A DNA stretch of 64,000 bases, from positions 99,465 through 163,464 of the forward strand of contig PLCM01000018.1 of the NCBI GenBank assembly GCA_003134765.1, in the 5' to 3' direction. Positions 35,088 to 44,026 of the stretch are shown here, piece after piece. Position 1 is the stretch's first letter. Each line of letters begins with the position of its first letter. The notes beneath the pieces are model-generated. The model searched no databases. It was given only the letters and a program-made list of their open reading frames with translations, and was not told the DNA's origin. The stretch is from Spartobacteria bacterium. GTDB lineage: Bacteria; Verrucomicrobiota; Verrucomicrobiia; Chthoniobacterales; UBA10450. Position numbers and translations under genes: made by a program.

Positions 35088-35963
35088 ATGAGGTCGCTCG
35101 AACTCCCTGGCGTTATGAAACTCCGTTCCGGCAAAGTCCGTGAGGTCTTCGACCTCGGCGATACCCTCCTCTTTGTTGCCACCGATCGCCTCTCTGCCTT
35201 CGACGTCATTCTCCCCGATCCGATTCCGGAGAAGGGCGCAGTTTTGAATCAGCTTTCCGCCTTCTGGTTTCGGAAATTCGATTTCGTCCAAAACCACCTG
35301 ATCACCGACGACATCGCGAAATTTCCTGCCAAGCTTTCGCCGTTTCGCGACCAACTGAGCGGCCGCTCGATGATTGTCCGCAAAACGCGGCCGCTCCCGG
35401 TCGAGTGCGTCGTGCGCGGATATCTCGCCGGTTCCGGTTGGAAAGAATATCAGCAAAGCGGAAGCATTTCGGGCGTCGCCTTGCCGAAGGGGCTGCAGCT
35501 CGCGTCGCAACTCCCGGGACCGATCTTCACTCCGTCGACCAAGAGCGAAGCGGGCCATGATGAAAACATCGACTGGGAAAAATGCTGCGCCGCGATCGGC
35601 CGCGATGTCGCCGAGCGCGTCAGGGATCTGAGTCTGAAAATCTACGAAGCCGGTCGCGTGCATGCCGCGAAATGTGGAATCATCGTGGCCGACACGAAGT
35701 TCGAATTCGGCCTGCTGGGCGACGATCTGCTCTTGATCGACGAGTGTCTTACTCCCGATTCGTCGCGCTTCTGGCCGGCCGATCGTTACGTCGTCGGCCA
35801 GAGTCCGCCCAGCTTCGATAAACAATTCGTCCGCGATTATCTCGAGACCCTCGATTGGAACAAGACGCCGCCTGGTCCTTCGCTGCCCACGGAAATCATC
35901 GAGAAGACCGCCGCGAAATATCGCGAAGCGTTTGAGCGGCTGACCGGCGCGGAGTTGGCCTAG
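35088..35963 (+). CDS. purC: Phosphoribosylaminoimidazole-succinocarboxamide synthase
   Basis: Joins aspartate to CAIR in purine synthesis. The 291-residue product begins [20 protein letters not shown] and shows [21 protein letters not shown] (about 40-58), [18 protein letters not shown] near 120 and [12 protein letters not shown] near 200. The ATG at 35088 follows a heptamer array; the ten codons before it are array sequence. It is close to the type of longer SAICAR synthetases. There is no operon partner. Confidence 0.94.
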   Translation: MRSLELPGVMKLRSGKVREVFDLGDTLLFVATDRLSAFDVILPDPIPEKGAVLNQLSAFWFRKFDFVQNHLITDDIAKFPAKLSPFRDQLSGRSMIVRKTRPLPVECVVRGYLAGSGWKEYQQSGSISGVALPKGLQLASQLPGPIFTPSTKSEAGHDENIDWEKCCAAIGRDVAERVRDLSLKIYEAGRVHAAKCGIIVADTKFEFGLLGDDLLLIDECLTPDSSRFWPADRYVVGQSPPSFDKQFVRDYLETLDWNKTPPGPSLPTEIIEKTAAKYREAFERLTGAELA

Positions 35964-35967
35964 TGCC

Positions 35968-36125
35968 GTCATCCCGAGCCGCGCAGACGGCGAGGGACCT
36001 CACAGTTGCAAATTGGGTCACCGGAAAAGCAATACGCGTAATCCAACGGAGTGCGCGTGTTGTAACGCGAAAGCGATTGAGCGCTTGAGAGGTCCCTCGG
36101 CGCGCTGCGCCAGCCTCGGGATGAC
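35968..36125. repeat. Type B palindromic repeat between purC and mdh
   Basis: Near-identical in ends and centre to the 32047 copy: GTCATCCCGAGCCGCGCAGA...CAGCCTCGGGATGAC. It lies between convergent genes and could act as a bidirectional transcription barrier. Confidence 0.88.
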
Positions 36126-36131
36126 CGCGCT

Positions 36132-37118
36132 TCACCCGCCGATCAACTCACTCACCATCGACTTCTCTTCCTTCAGCTCCGCGATCGAGGCATCGAACTT
36201 CGTTCTGCTGAATTCATTCAACGGCACGTCCTTCACAATCTCCCATTTTCCCCCACGCGATCGCACCGGAAACGAACAGATCAATCCTTCCTCCACGCTG
36301 TAGCTTCCGTCGGAACAAACCGCGACGCTGTGCCAGTCGCCGTCTGCCGCATCCGACGTAAGCGACCGCACCGTGTCCACGATTGCGTTCGCCGCCGATC
36401 CGGCTGACGACGATCCCCGCGCCTTAATGATTGCGGCTCCGCGTTGTTGGACCGCGGGAATAAACGTCTCCTTCAACCACTTCTCATCCCCGATAACCTC
36501 GGCCGCTGAGCGCCCTTTGATCTTCGCGTTGTAAGAATCCGGATACTGCGTCGCGGAATGATTTCCCCAAATGGTCATGTTGCTCACATCGGAAATATCC
36601 GCTCCGGCTTTCTGCGCGAGTTGTGCCTTCGCCCGATTTTCATCCAGCCGCGTCATGGCAAACCAGCGATCGCGCGGGATGGAATTCGCATTGTTCATCG
36701 CGATCAGGCAATTCGTGTTACACGGATTTCCGATCACGAGAATGCGCACGTCTTTCGCCGCGTTCTTCGCGATCGCCTGGCCCTGACCGGTGAAAATCTT
36801 TCCGTTGATCCCGAGTAAATCTTTCCGCTCCATCCCAGCCTTGCGCGGAACGCTGCCCACCAGCAGCGCCCAGTTCACATCACGAAATCCTTCATCGAGA
36901 TCGGTAGTGGCGACGATATTTTTCAGCAACGGGAACGCGCAGTCGTCCAGTTCCATGACGACGCCTTTGAGCGCCTCGAAGCCTGCTGGAATTTCGATCA
37001 AGTGCAGTGCGACCGGATGGTCCGGGCCGAACATTGCGCCCGAAGCGACGCGGAAAACGAGGGCGTAGCCAATTTGTCCGGCCGCGCCGGTGATCGCGAC
37101 TTTGATAGGTGATTTCAT
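36132..37118 (-). CDS. mdh: Malate dehydrogenase
   Basis: Interconverts malate and oxaloacetate with NAD. The 328-residue product is of the cytosolic-type MDH class: [56 protein letters not shown] (substrate-binding Arg), [26 protein letters not shown] (second Arg), and the catalytic His in [11 protein letters not shown]. Start ATG at 37118. Single-gene unit. Confidence 0.95.
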   Translation of the reverse strand: MKSPIKVAITGAAGQIGYALVFRVASGAMFGPDHPVALHLIEIPAGFEALKGVVMELDDCAFPLLKNIVATTDLDEGFRDVNWALLVGSVPRKAGMERKDLLGINGKIFTGQGQAIAKNAAKDVRILVIGNPCNTNCLIAMNNANSIPRDRWFAMTRLDENRAKAQLAQKAGADISDVSNMTIWGNHSATQYPDSYNAKIKGRSAAEVIGDEKWLKETFIPAVQQRGAAIIKARGSSSAGSAANAIVDTVRSLTSDAADGDWHSVAVCSDGSYSVEEGLICSFPVRSRGGKWEIVKDVPLNEFSRTKFDASIAELKEEKSMVSELIGG

Positions 37119-37147
37119 AATTTATTTAGCCACAGATACAGATGCAT

Positions 37148-37315
37148 GTCATCCCGGGTCGCGCAGACGGCGAGGGACCTCACAGTCGTAGCTTACGCCA
37201 CCGAATCATCGCTGGCGCGAAACGCGCACCGCCGGCTTTCGAACACGCGTGCGCTGATTTGCGTGATCTGCGGGCGACGGTGAGGTCCTGCGCCATCTGC
37301 GCGGCTCAGGATGAC
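37148..37315. repeat. Type B palindromic repeat upstream of mdh, overlapping the malQ 3' end
   Basis: Starts GTCATCCCGGGTCGCGCAGA and ends GCGGCTCAGGATGAC, with inner arms GGCGAGGGACCTCACAG and CGGTGAGGTCCTGCG. The centre differs from the other type B copies. Its right terminus encodes the last residues and the stop codon of malQ on the minus strand. Confidence 0.82.
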
Positions 37316-39009
37316 GCGCGTCCGGTCTTCTCCAAAAGTTCGCGAATAAACCGCATGCGTTTCCGCACGCTTCGACTTTGCTGCAAACCGTTCACGGTTT
37401 TGCCCATTCGGCGGCTCCAGTTCGAGCTGGTGGTCGTGCCGGGGACATTGAACCGGTCTTTGCGCGCGAGAAGATCGGTGATCATCACGAGCGCGATCCA
37501 CGATTCGCAGCGGAACAGCGCCTCCATGATTGGGGGGTAAAAGTCGCGATCGAAATCGCGGGTTCCATTCGGCGCCGCCACACCAGCGAAACTGGCGATT
37601 TTTGCCAGGTCGTGTCGGGCCTGCTCGCTGTCGGAAGTCGATTGCTCGAAAGCGTCCTCCCAAAGCGCGCGCACCGGTTTGTGATCATGCGTGGCGTACG
37701 TCGCCACCGAAACGCGCTGGTAATCGTGGCCCGGAATCGAGCGACCGTCCGGATAGTTCTCCCATTGTGGAATCTTGAACCCGGCCACGCCCAACGACCG
37801 CAAGCTGGGGCGCACATAATCCGGCACGCTTCCGAGGTCTTCGCCGGCCACGCGGTTCGCGCGCGATTCCTCCAGGACCACGCGCAGATATTCCTCTCCC
37901 TCGCGTCGATTCGCCTCGCAGTTTTCCCACGTTGAATCGTCGCGCGGGTAGAATTGGGGGAAGGCGCCGCCCGTCTTTGCGCGCATCTCGTCCCAGGAAA
38001 GGGAAAGGAATTCCGGATTGCGCGCCGGGCGCCAGGGAAAAGCATAGATCCGGTAGAATCCCATCACGTGGTCGATGCGGAACACGTGAAAGATTCTTCG
38101 CACGCCTCGCACCCGGCGGCGCCACCAATCGAGATTGCGTCCCCGCATCACATCCCAGCGGTAGAGCGGAATTCCCCAGTTTTGTCCCCATTTTTGCGTG
38201 AACTCGTCATCCTTAAAGTAAGGTTCGGCCGGTGCGCCCCCGGACCAATCCACCGCGAACTGGTCGGGCTGCGAATAGACATCGACACTGTAAAGGTTCA
38301 CGCCGAACGGAATGTCACCCATCAAGGCGACGCCGCGCTCCTCCGCGTACGCTCTCGCTGCGGTCCATTGGTCGAATGCGACCCATTGGATATATTTGAA
38401 AAACGACTCGCGTTTATGAAAGCGTCGCTGCACCCCCTCGTGCTGCGCTCTCAGCCAGTCTCGCGCATTATCGGCGCGGCGATGTTCTTCCCGCCATTGG
38501 TCCCACGTTTCCCGGCCGCCGTTCTCTTCCATGAGCACGCGGAAAAATGCATAATCGTCGAGCCATTCGGCCTCCCTCTCGGAGAAAATAGAGAAATCTG
38601 CCGTGCGGTCGTCATCTCTTCGCATGAAGCGTTCGAAAGCCTTTTCGAACAGCGCCATCTTTAACCGGCGGACACGATCGTGTTTCACCGCGCCTTTGCG
38701 CAGTTTCGCGAGATCGATCCCGCGGAGCACGTCGTCGAAATCGTCCTGCGTAAGGTCGGGCGGCGAGCCGGGTGCGAGATGCAGCGTGGTTGGCTCGAGA
38801 GCGACCGCGCTGATCGCGTTATACGGGCTGTGGTCGCCGCCGACTTCATTGATGGGAAGCAACTGCACCAGCTTGAACCCAATCTGCGCCGCCCAATCGA
38901 TAAATTGCCGCAACCCTTCCAAATCGCCGATTCCCAGATCGTTCTCCGTTCGCAACGCAAACAGCGGCGCGAGCACACCCGCGATTTTTTGTTCGGGCGA
39001 GAGATTCAC
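37306..39009 (-). CDS. malQ: 4-alpha-glucanotransferase (amylomaltase)
   Basis: GH77 enzyme that transfers glucan chains in maltodextrin/glycogen metabolism. About 567 residues: an ALRTENDLGIGDLEGLRQFI opening, FQLVQLLPINEVGG-like block, GDIPFGVNLYSVD, FRIDHVMGFYRIYAFPW (nucleophile Asp), VAGEDLGSVPDYVRPSL (acid Glu) and YATHDHKPVRALWED. The family-like sequence starts at VNLSPEQKIAG, so a GTG at 39009 is proposed. The ATG at 39069 would add a peptide encoded by a palindromic repeat. The stop codon (TCA in the plus strand at 37306) is provided by a type B repeat. Confidence 0.9.
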   Translation of the reverse strand: MNLSPEQKIAGVLAPLFALRTENDLGIGDLEGLRQFIDWAAQIGFKLVQLLPINEVGGDHSPYNAISAVALEPTTLHLAPGSPPDLTQDDFDDVLRGIDLAKLRKGAVKHDRVRRLKMALFEKAFERFMRRDDDRTADFSIFSEREAEWLDDYAFFRVLMEENGGRETWDQWREEHRRADNARDWLRAQHEGVQRRFHKRESFFKYIQWVAFDQWTAARAYAEERGVALMGDIPFGVNLYSVDVYSQPDQFAVDWSGGAPAEPYFKDDEFTQKWGQNWGIPLYRWDVMRGRNLDWWRRRVRGVRRIFHVFRIDHVMGFYRIYAFPWRPARNPEFLSLSWDEMRAKTGGAFPQFYPRDDSTWENCEANRREGEEYLRVVLEESRANRVAGEDLGSVPDYVRPSLRSLGVAGFKIPQWENYPDGRSIPGHDYQRVSVATYATHDHKPVRALWEDAFEQSTSDSEQARHDLAKIASFAGVAAPNGTRDFDRDFYPPIMEALFRCESWIALVMITDLLARKDRFNVPGTTTSSNWSRRMGKTVNGLQQSRSVRKRMRFIRELLEKTGRASS

Positions 39010-39010
39010 C

Positions 39011-39172
39011 GGAAAATGACGAATGACGAATGACGAATTACGAAACAATGTCGAAATCCGAATGACCAAAGAAACCGCCGAGCGTGTCCGTCCATTTTAG
39101 CTATTCGGCCTCATTTGACCTTCGTCATTCGAGCTTCCTTCGACATTCGTCATTCGTGCTTCGTCATTTTCC
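39011..39172. repeat. Palindromic region rich in ATTCGTC / GACGAAT repeats
   Basis: GGAAAATGACGAA (39011-39023) and TTCGTCATTTTCC (39160-39172) are inverted ends. Inside lie tandem GACGAAT units on the left and ATTCGTC units on the right. It fills the gap between malQ and the helicase gene. Confidence 0.8.
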
Positions 39173-39182
39173 ATGTGCTTTG

Positions 39183-41270
39183 TCATTGCCTTCTGATCTG
39201 CCAATCCTCGACGAGGTTCGTCGGAATCTCCTTCAGGAACCGGGACGGTCGCTGAAAGACGTCACCGAACCCGCCGCTCAAACGCATGTGCGGGAAGGTG
39301 AGGTAGAGCTCGTCTCGGGCGCGGGTGATCGCGACGTAGAACAGGCGACGTTCTTCTTCAATCGCGTCGCGGGTTTCCAGGGACCGCGTGCTCGGAAACA
39401 TCCCGTCGGTGAGCCAGATCACAAACACCGTGTGATACTCGAGCCCCTTGGCCTGGTGGACCGATGAGAGATTCACCGCCTCCGTGTCCGTGCTTTGGTC
39501 CAAGGCCGGCTCCGTATCGATGTTGCTGATGAGCGCAAGCTGGGAAAGGAATTCGGGCACGTCCTTGAACTGGCGCGCGAACGCCGCGAGCTGGTTCAGA
39601 TCTTCCCGTCGCAGCTCATAGTTCGTGAAGTTCGCCTTCGCATAATCGTCGTAGATCGCTTCCACGATCGACGTGATCATTTCCGACGGCGGATTAGCCT
39701 GCCCGCCCGGCGCGATTTCATCGAGCGTATGGGCAAGCTGCTCCCATGATTTTTTCGACTTCGCACCCACGGGAATGGCGCGCAAGAGCTCACCGAAGTT
39801 GTAGCCGGGATCGGTGATCCCGGCCGGGTTTTTCGGGTTTTCGGCGGCGTCGGTTGCTCCGTCGTTTTGGCCGGGGTCACCGACCCCGGCTACAGCAGAG
39901 CTGTTGCCGAGCGAAGCTTCCCACGCGCGCCAATGATTGTCCGCGCTCTTGTTCCCGATGCCGGGCAGCAATTTCACCATTCGCTTGAACGCAACCTCAT
40001 CGCGCGGATTCGCGACGAAGCGAACGAACGACGTCACGTCTTTCACGTGCGCTTGTTCGAAGAACCGGACGCCGCTCGTGATCACGTAGGGAATGCCGCG
40101 TCGCGAAAGCTCGAGTTGTAATTCGATCGCGTGATAATGCGCGCGGTAGAGGATCGCGATTTCGTCCAGGGCGATGCCTTCGTCGCGAAGCTCCAGAATG
40201 CGCTGGGCCACGAACCGCGCCTGTTCGCTGCCGTCGTTCAATCCCACCACCGCCGGACGCATCGCGTTGCTTGGCCGGGTTGCGGCGAGTTCTTTCCGGA
40301 ACTGTTTCACGTTTGCCGTGATGGCGGCGTTCGCCACCCGCAAAATCTCCGGCACGCTCCGATAGTTCAGCTCGATCTTGAAGACCTGCGCATCCGGGTA
40401 GCGCTCGGGGAACGCCAGGATGTTTTTGAAGTTCGCGCCGCGCCACGAATAGATCGACTGCGCGTCATCGCCGACCACCATGACGTTGCGGTGCTCCGAG
40501 GCGAGCGTGTCGATGAAGTCAGCCTGGATCTTGTTCGTGTCCTGGTATTCGTCGACGAGGATGAACTGGAATTGGCGCCGGTAAAAATCAGCGATGTGCT
40601 CGTGCTCCTTCAGCATCCGGAGCGTCTTTTCGAGGAGATCGTCGAAGTCCATCGAGTTCGTGTTCTTCTTTTTCTTCTCATAGCGCGCGTGGACGTCGGT
40701 GATCTGCTCGAGCAGCGGCAGGAAATAGGGAAACTTTTCCGCGAGCAGCGCATCGATTGGCGTTTCGGTGTTAATGACGAAACTGAAGATCTCAGCCAGG
40801 ACGTCGCCTTTCGGAAAACGGATTTCCTTCGGGTTGATCCCGGCCGCGGCCACCACAGTATCGATCAAGTCCTTCTGGTCCTCGCGGTCCATGATCGTGA
40901 ACCCGCTCGAATAACCGAGTGCGCTGCCGTGCCGGCGCAACATCCGATTCCCGATGGAGTGGAACGTTCCGCCCCATAATCCGCTCGCATCCACCGGCAA
41001 GAGGTTTGCCACCCGCTCGAGCATCTGGCGCGCGGCTTTGTTCGTGAAGGTGAGCAACAGGATGTTGCGAGGGTCGATCCCGTTCTCGAGCAAATACGCC
41101 ACCCGATAGGTCAGGGTCCGCGTTTTGCCGCTGCCGGCGCCGGCGATGACGAGCAACGGTCCGGGCGAAGCCGTTACCGCCGCGAACTGCTGCTCATTCA
41201 GCTCCGCCGCGTAATCGATGTTGATCGACGACGCTCGGGGCGCGGGTTGAAGCGTGTACTCGCGGGACAT
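39183..41270 (-). CDS. UvrD/PcrA-type superfamily 1 DNA helicase
   Basis: ATP-driven 3'-5' helicase for repair and replication. 695 residues with SF1A motifs: LLVIAGAGSGKTRTLTYR (Walker A, about 40-57), LLTFTNKAA, FILVDEYQDTNKIQ (motif II), VVGDDAQSIYSWRGA (motif III), NYRSVPEIL, SSVHQAKGLEYHTVFVIWL (motif V) and RRLFYVAITRARDELYL (motif VI). It is close in length to PcrA/Rep. About 32 residues (around 459-491, AVAGVGDPGQNDG...) are encoded by a palindromic repeat inserted in frame in domain 2. UvrD, PcrA and Rep cannot be separated by reading alone. It has no co-directional partner nearby. Confidence 0.93.
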   Translation of the reverse strand: MSREYTLQPAPRASSINIDYAAELNEQQFAAVTASPGPLLVIAGAGSGKTRTLTYRVAYLLENGIDPRNILLLTFTNKAARQMLERVANLLPVDASGLWGGTFHSIGNRMLRRHGSALGYSSGFTIMDREDQKDLIDTVVAAAGINPKEIRFPKGDVLAEIFSFVINTETPIDALLAEKFPYFLPLLEQITDVHARYEKKKKNTNSMDFDDLLEKTLRMLKEHEHIADFYRRQFQFILVDEYQDTNKIQADFIDTLASEHRNVMVVGDDAQSIYSWRGANFKNILAFPERYPDAQVFKIELNYRSVPEILRVANAAITANVKQFRKELAATRPSNAMRPAVVGLNDGSEQARFVAQRILELRDEGIALDEIAILYRAHYHAIELQLELSRRGIPYVITSGVRFFEQAHVKDVTSFVRFVANPRDEVAFKRMVKLLPGIGNKSADNHWRAWEASLGNSSAVAGVGDPGQNDGATDAAENPKNPAGITDPGYNFGELLRAIPVGAKSKKSWEQLAHTLDEIAPGGQANPPSEMITSIVEAIYDDYAKANFTNYELRREDLNQLAAFARQFKDVPEFLSQLALISNIDTEPALDQSTDTEAVNLSSVHQAKGLEYHTVFVIWLTDGMFPSTRSLETRDAIEEERRLFYVAITRARDELYLTFPHMRLSGGFGDVFQRPSRFLKEIPTNLVEDWQIRRQ
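39800..39894. repeat. Palindromic repeat inserted in frame in the SF1 helicase gene
   Basis: The outer arms TGTAGCCGGGATCGGTGATC (39800-39819) and its near complement ending CACCGACCCCGGCTACA (39878-39894) are inverted repeats with a few differences. The TGTAG/CTACA ends match the uvrA insert at 1547. The frame is kept through the whole element. Confidence 0.88.
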
Positions 41271-41320
41271 GGGGCGTAACGCTCCCGTGTCGCCGCGCGC
41301 TCTTCAATGGAAATCGTAGC

Positions 41321-41411
41321 GTCATCCCGAGCGAAGTCGAGGGATCCCGTGGCACCATCGAGCAGGGCTCCACGGGGTCCTTTGACTCCGCTTCGCTCCG
41401 CTCAGGATGAC
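41321..41411. repeat. Type A palindromic repeat
   Basis: Starts GTCATCCCGAGCGAAGTCG, ends CGCTCAGGATGAC; inner arms GATCCCGTGG and CCACGGGGTC. It adjoins a decayed DUF1003 tail, whose stop codon it supplies. Confidence 0.87.
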
Positions 41412-41613
41412 GACGTCGGTGGAGTTGGCCCGCTGGTCGCACCGCGGCGTTTTTGTCCCAACTCTTCGAGCAGCTCGATTTGAATTTGCTGGATCTCGAA
41501 GAGGCGGTTGTACTGGCGGCGCAAAAGATGATCGAGTTTTTTTGCAGGTGCCGGATCTCGAGCTCGGCCTTGAGATTGATTTTGTAATCGATACGGAAAT
41601 TCGCTGCCGCTGT
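41402..41613 (-). pseudogene. DUF1003 C-terminal remnant, frameshifted
   Basis: The minus strand reads NFRIDYKINLKAELEIRHLQ, then after one missing A in an A7 run (41537-41543) continues LDHLLRRQYNRLFEIQQIQ and IELLEELGQKRRG. This is the C-terminal block of DUF1003 proteins (recognised from memory). A stop (TAG, 41614-41616) precedes it, and the two membrane helices that define the family are absent. It is therefore a decayed fragment. Confidence 0.7.
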
Positions 41614-41629
41614 CTATTCCCGAGCGGAG

Positions 41630-43996
41630 CTAACGCAGAATCACCGAGCGCGAGGAGGAGCGGCCGTGATCGTCGAGCGCGATGAGTTGATAGACGCCGG
41701 GGGCCGGTTTCCAGCACAGGACCTGGTGGGCGTCGCAGGCGCCCAGAAACGTTTTGTCGGCGAACCAGTAAAGTTTACGCACGCCGGTTTCCGTTTCGGC
41801 CCGCAGCAGTATTCCGGCGGTGCTTGCTGAAACCTGCGAAACAGTCATCTCATTCGCGGGCAAATTGATCTTCGGTGCGTGACCGCCACGCGAAAGGAGT
41901 TCGTTGTCGACTGTTGGCAAAAAGGGTGGCGGCAATTTTCTCGGAACGCCGGCCCGTTCGAAAAGCGCGAGCAAATCGGAGGGCCAGAATTCGTAGACTT
42001 CGCGCTTCAACGTCCGCGTTCCGTCGTCCTGGGCCGCGCGCAAGCCGGTCGACGCATCCACCAGGACTTCGCGATGCACGTCGCAGGTGGCGATGGGCGA
42101 AATGCCCGGGATGAACCAGCTCTCCGTGCGATGGGGACAGAACGAAGTCGGGAGTTGACCGGAGACGGAACAGAACTCAACGCGTTTGAGGTTCAGCTCC
42201 GGTGGCGGCAAATGAGGCTCGACGCGCGAAGGCTCTCTGGCGCGCAATCCATCAATCATTTGAAACAGGAGCGGAGCTGCCGCGGTGCGCCCGATGAACG
42301 AGGCGTTTCGTTTTCCATCGAAATTCCCGATCCAGACCGCGAGCACGTAGTGATCGAAAACCGCGACCGACCACGCATCCCGGAATCCATGCGACGTTCC
42401 GGTTTTCCAAAAGACGGGCGCGGAGCGGGACACATCGGAATTGGTCAGGCCCGGACGCGGAATCTGTCCGAGCATGTCGAGGGTAAGAAAGGCTGCTTCG
42501 GGACTGACCAGGCGCACACTGTTTTTGCTGATCGGTTCGTTAAGAACGCGTCTGAGTGGCTGGAGTCGGCCGCCGTTGGCCAGCGCCGCGTAAAGGCGCG
42601 CCAAATCTTCCATCGTCACTTCCGCTCCGCCGAGCGGCAACGACAGACCGTAGAATGATGCCGGTTTCGGCAGGGCGACATCGGCGCTCCGCAGAAATTC
42701 GTAAAAGGTCGGATGCGACAGTTCCGAGGCCAGCGTTACCGCCGGCACATTGCGGCTGCGGGCGAGTGCATCCGACGCGCGGATGGGGCCGAGAAAATCG
42801 CGATCGAAATTCTCCGGGTTGTAATCGCCAAAGGTGTGAGGCGCGTCCTTCAGGAGGGTGAGCGGATGGATCCTGCCCTGGTCGAGCGCCAGGGCGTAAA
42901 CGAAAGGTTTGAGAGTTGAGCCCGGCGATCGCGGTCGGCGCGTGCCATCGACCTGCCCGTGGATTTCCGCGTTCGAAAAATCCGACGAACCGATTTTCGC
43001 CAGCACCTCCATGGTCTTGAAGTCGATCAACAACGCGGCAGCATTCTCGATTCCCCGCTCGCGGTTCTGGGCGATGTAATCGGTCACGCGTTTCTCGAGG
43101 ATTTCCTGCAGCGCTGGATCGAGCGTCGTCAAAACCTCTGTTCCCGCGGCTTTCGATTCGAGGATTTGTTGGACGAAATGCGCTGCCGTCAGCTGGCGTC
43201 GCGTTCGTGCTTCCGCGCGAAAGGTGAGCGCGGGAGTTTCCCTGGCGTTGGTCCGCGAATACCAGTGCTGTTGGGCGTTCGTGACCCGTTCGTTTTCGCC
43301 GCCCGCGATCAGAGCGCGACGCGTCGGACTCTGCGGTATCACGCTCAGGGCAACGGCTTCGGCGCCGGTTACGCGGGCAGCACTTTTCGAGAAATAGATT
43401 TCACTGGCCGCGCCCACCCCTTCGATGTTTCGGCCATAAGGCGCGAGGTTCAGATAGGCCTCGAGAATTTGCGCCTTCGAATAATGACGTTCGAGTTCGA
43501 TCGCGTAAACGATCTGCCGCAGCTTGCCCGCGACCGTCCGCGTGCGCAGATGATATCTGAGCCGAGCCAGCTGCATCGTGATCGTGGAAGCGCCGGCCCG
43601 CGTCCGTCCGGAAAAAGCAAGGTTCCAGGTGGCCCGCAGCAGGGAGACTGGGTTAACGCCCGGATGTTTGTCGTAGTATTTGTCCTCGAACCGCAAGGTG
43701 GCGTCGATCAGCGCCGGCGAAATATCTTTGAGCGGAGTCCAGACCCGATATTTCTGGTCCGCCGTCAGCGTCACCCGAAGAATTTTTCCGTTCCGATCCA
43801 GGACTCGCGTCGAAAAGTCGATGCCCTCAAGCAAAGGCGGTTTTGGGAGCGCTAACCACACCGCCGCCAGGGTCATCGCGGCAAAAATGCCGCGCCGTAA
43901 CCATCCAAGGAGCGGCGGCCTCCAGACCGCCGATTTAGGTGGGCCGGCGATTTGGAAATCGCCGCTCCTTGATTTTGCTGGCGCGCGCGTTTTCAC
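41630..43996 (-). CDS. pbpC: Penicillin-binding protein 1C (bifunctional-type glycosyltransferase/transpeptidase)
   Basis: Class A PBP of peptidoglycan assembly. The 788-residue product has an N-terminal membrane helix (GIFAAMTLAAVWLALP). The GT51 domain contains LRFEDKYYDKHPGVNPVSLL (catalytic Glu), STITMQLARL and KILEAYLNLAPYGRNIEGV-like motifs. The transpeptidase has SPGSTLKPFVYAL (SxxK), SRNVPAVTLA (SxN) and FWKTGTSHGFRD (KTG). A BiPBP-type C-terminal domain ends the chain. Residues about 9-30 are encoded by a palindromic repeat. The alpha-2-macroglobulin gene lies 30 bases upstream on the same strand, the same pairing as E. coli yfhM-pbpC. Confidence 0.94.
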   Translation of the reverse strand: MKTRAPAKSRSGDFQIAGPPKSAVWRPPLLGWLRRGIFAAMTLAAVWLALPKPPLLEGIDFSTRVLDRNGKILRVTLTADQKYRVWTPLKDISPALIDATLRFEDKYYDKHPGVNPVSLLRATWNLAFSGRTRAGASTITMQLARLRYHLRTRTVAGKLRQIVYAIELERHYSKAQILEAYLNLAPYGRNIEGVGAASEIYFSKSAARVTGAEAVALSVIPQSPTRRALIAGGENERVTNAQQHWYSRTNARETPALTFRAEARTRRQLTAAHFVQQILESKAAGTEVLTTLDPALQEILEKRVTDYIAQNRERGIENAAALLIDFKTMEVLAKIGSSDFSNAEIHGQVDGTRRPRSPGSTLKPFVYALALDQGRIHPLTLLKDAPHTFGDYNPENFDRDFLGPIRASDALARSRNVPAVTLASELSHPTFYEFLRSADVALPKPASFYGLSLPLGGAEVTMEDLARLYAALANGGRLQPLRRVLNEPISKNSVRLVSPEAAFLTLDMLGQIPRPGLTNSDVSRSAPVFWKTGTSHGFRDAWSVAVFDHYVLAVWIGNFDGKRNASFIGRTAAAPLLFQMIDGLRAREPSRVEPHLPPPELNLKRVEFCSVSGQLPTSFCPHRTESWFIPGISPIATCDVHREVLVDASTGLRAAQDDGTRTLKREVYEFWPSDLLALFERAGVPRKLPPPFLPTVDNELLSRGGHAPKINLPANEMTVSQVSASTAGILLRAETETGVRKLYWFADKTFLGACDAHQVLCWKPAPGVYQLIALDDHGRSSSRSVILR
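43907..43970. repeat. Palindromic repeat in frame in the N-terminal tail of pbpC
   Basis: AAGGAGCGGC (43907-43916) and GCCGCTCCTT (43961-43970) are perfect inverted ends, with two inner hairpins (GGCGGCCTCCAGACCGCC and GGCGATTTGGAAATCGCC). The translated peptide RSGDFQIAGPPKSAVWRPPL sits in the cytoplasmic tail before the membrane helix, where an insert should be harmless. Confidence 0.85.
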
Positions 43997-44026
43997 TCTC
44001 CGAAATCGGGTTTCCGCGATCCGAAA

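Noticed and set aside
32047-37315. Repeats here could be taken for a CRISPR array
   Set aside because: Copies are far apart, each palindromic with large inner arms, no regular spacer length and no cas genes.
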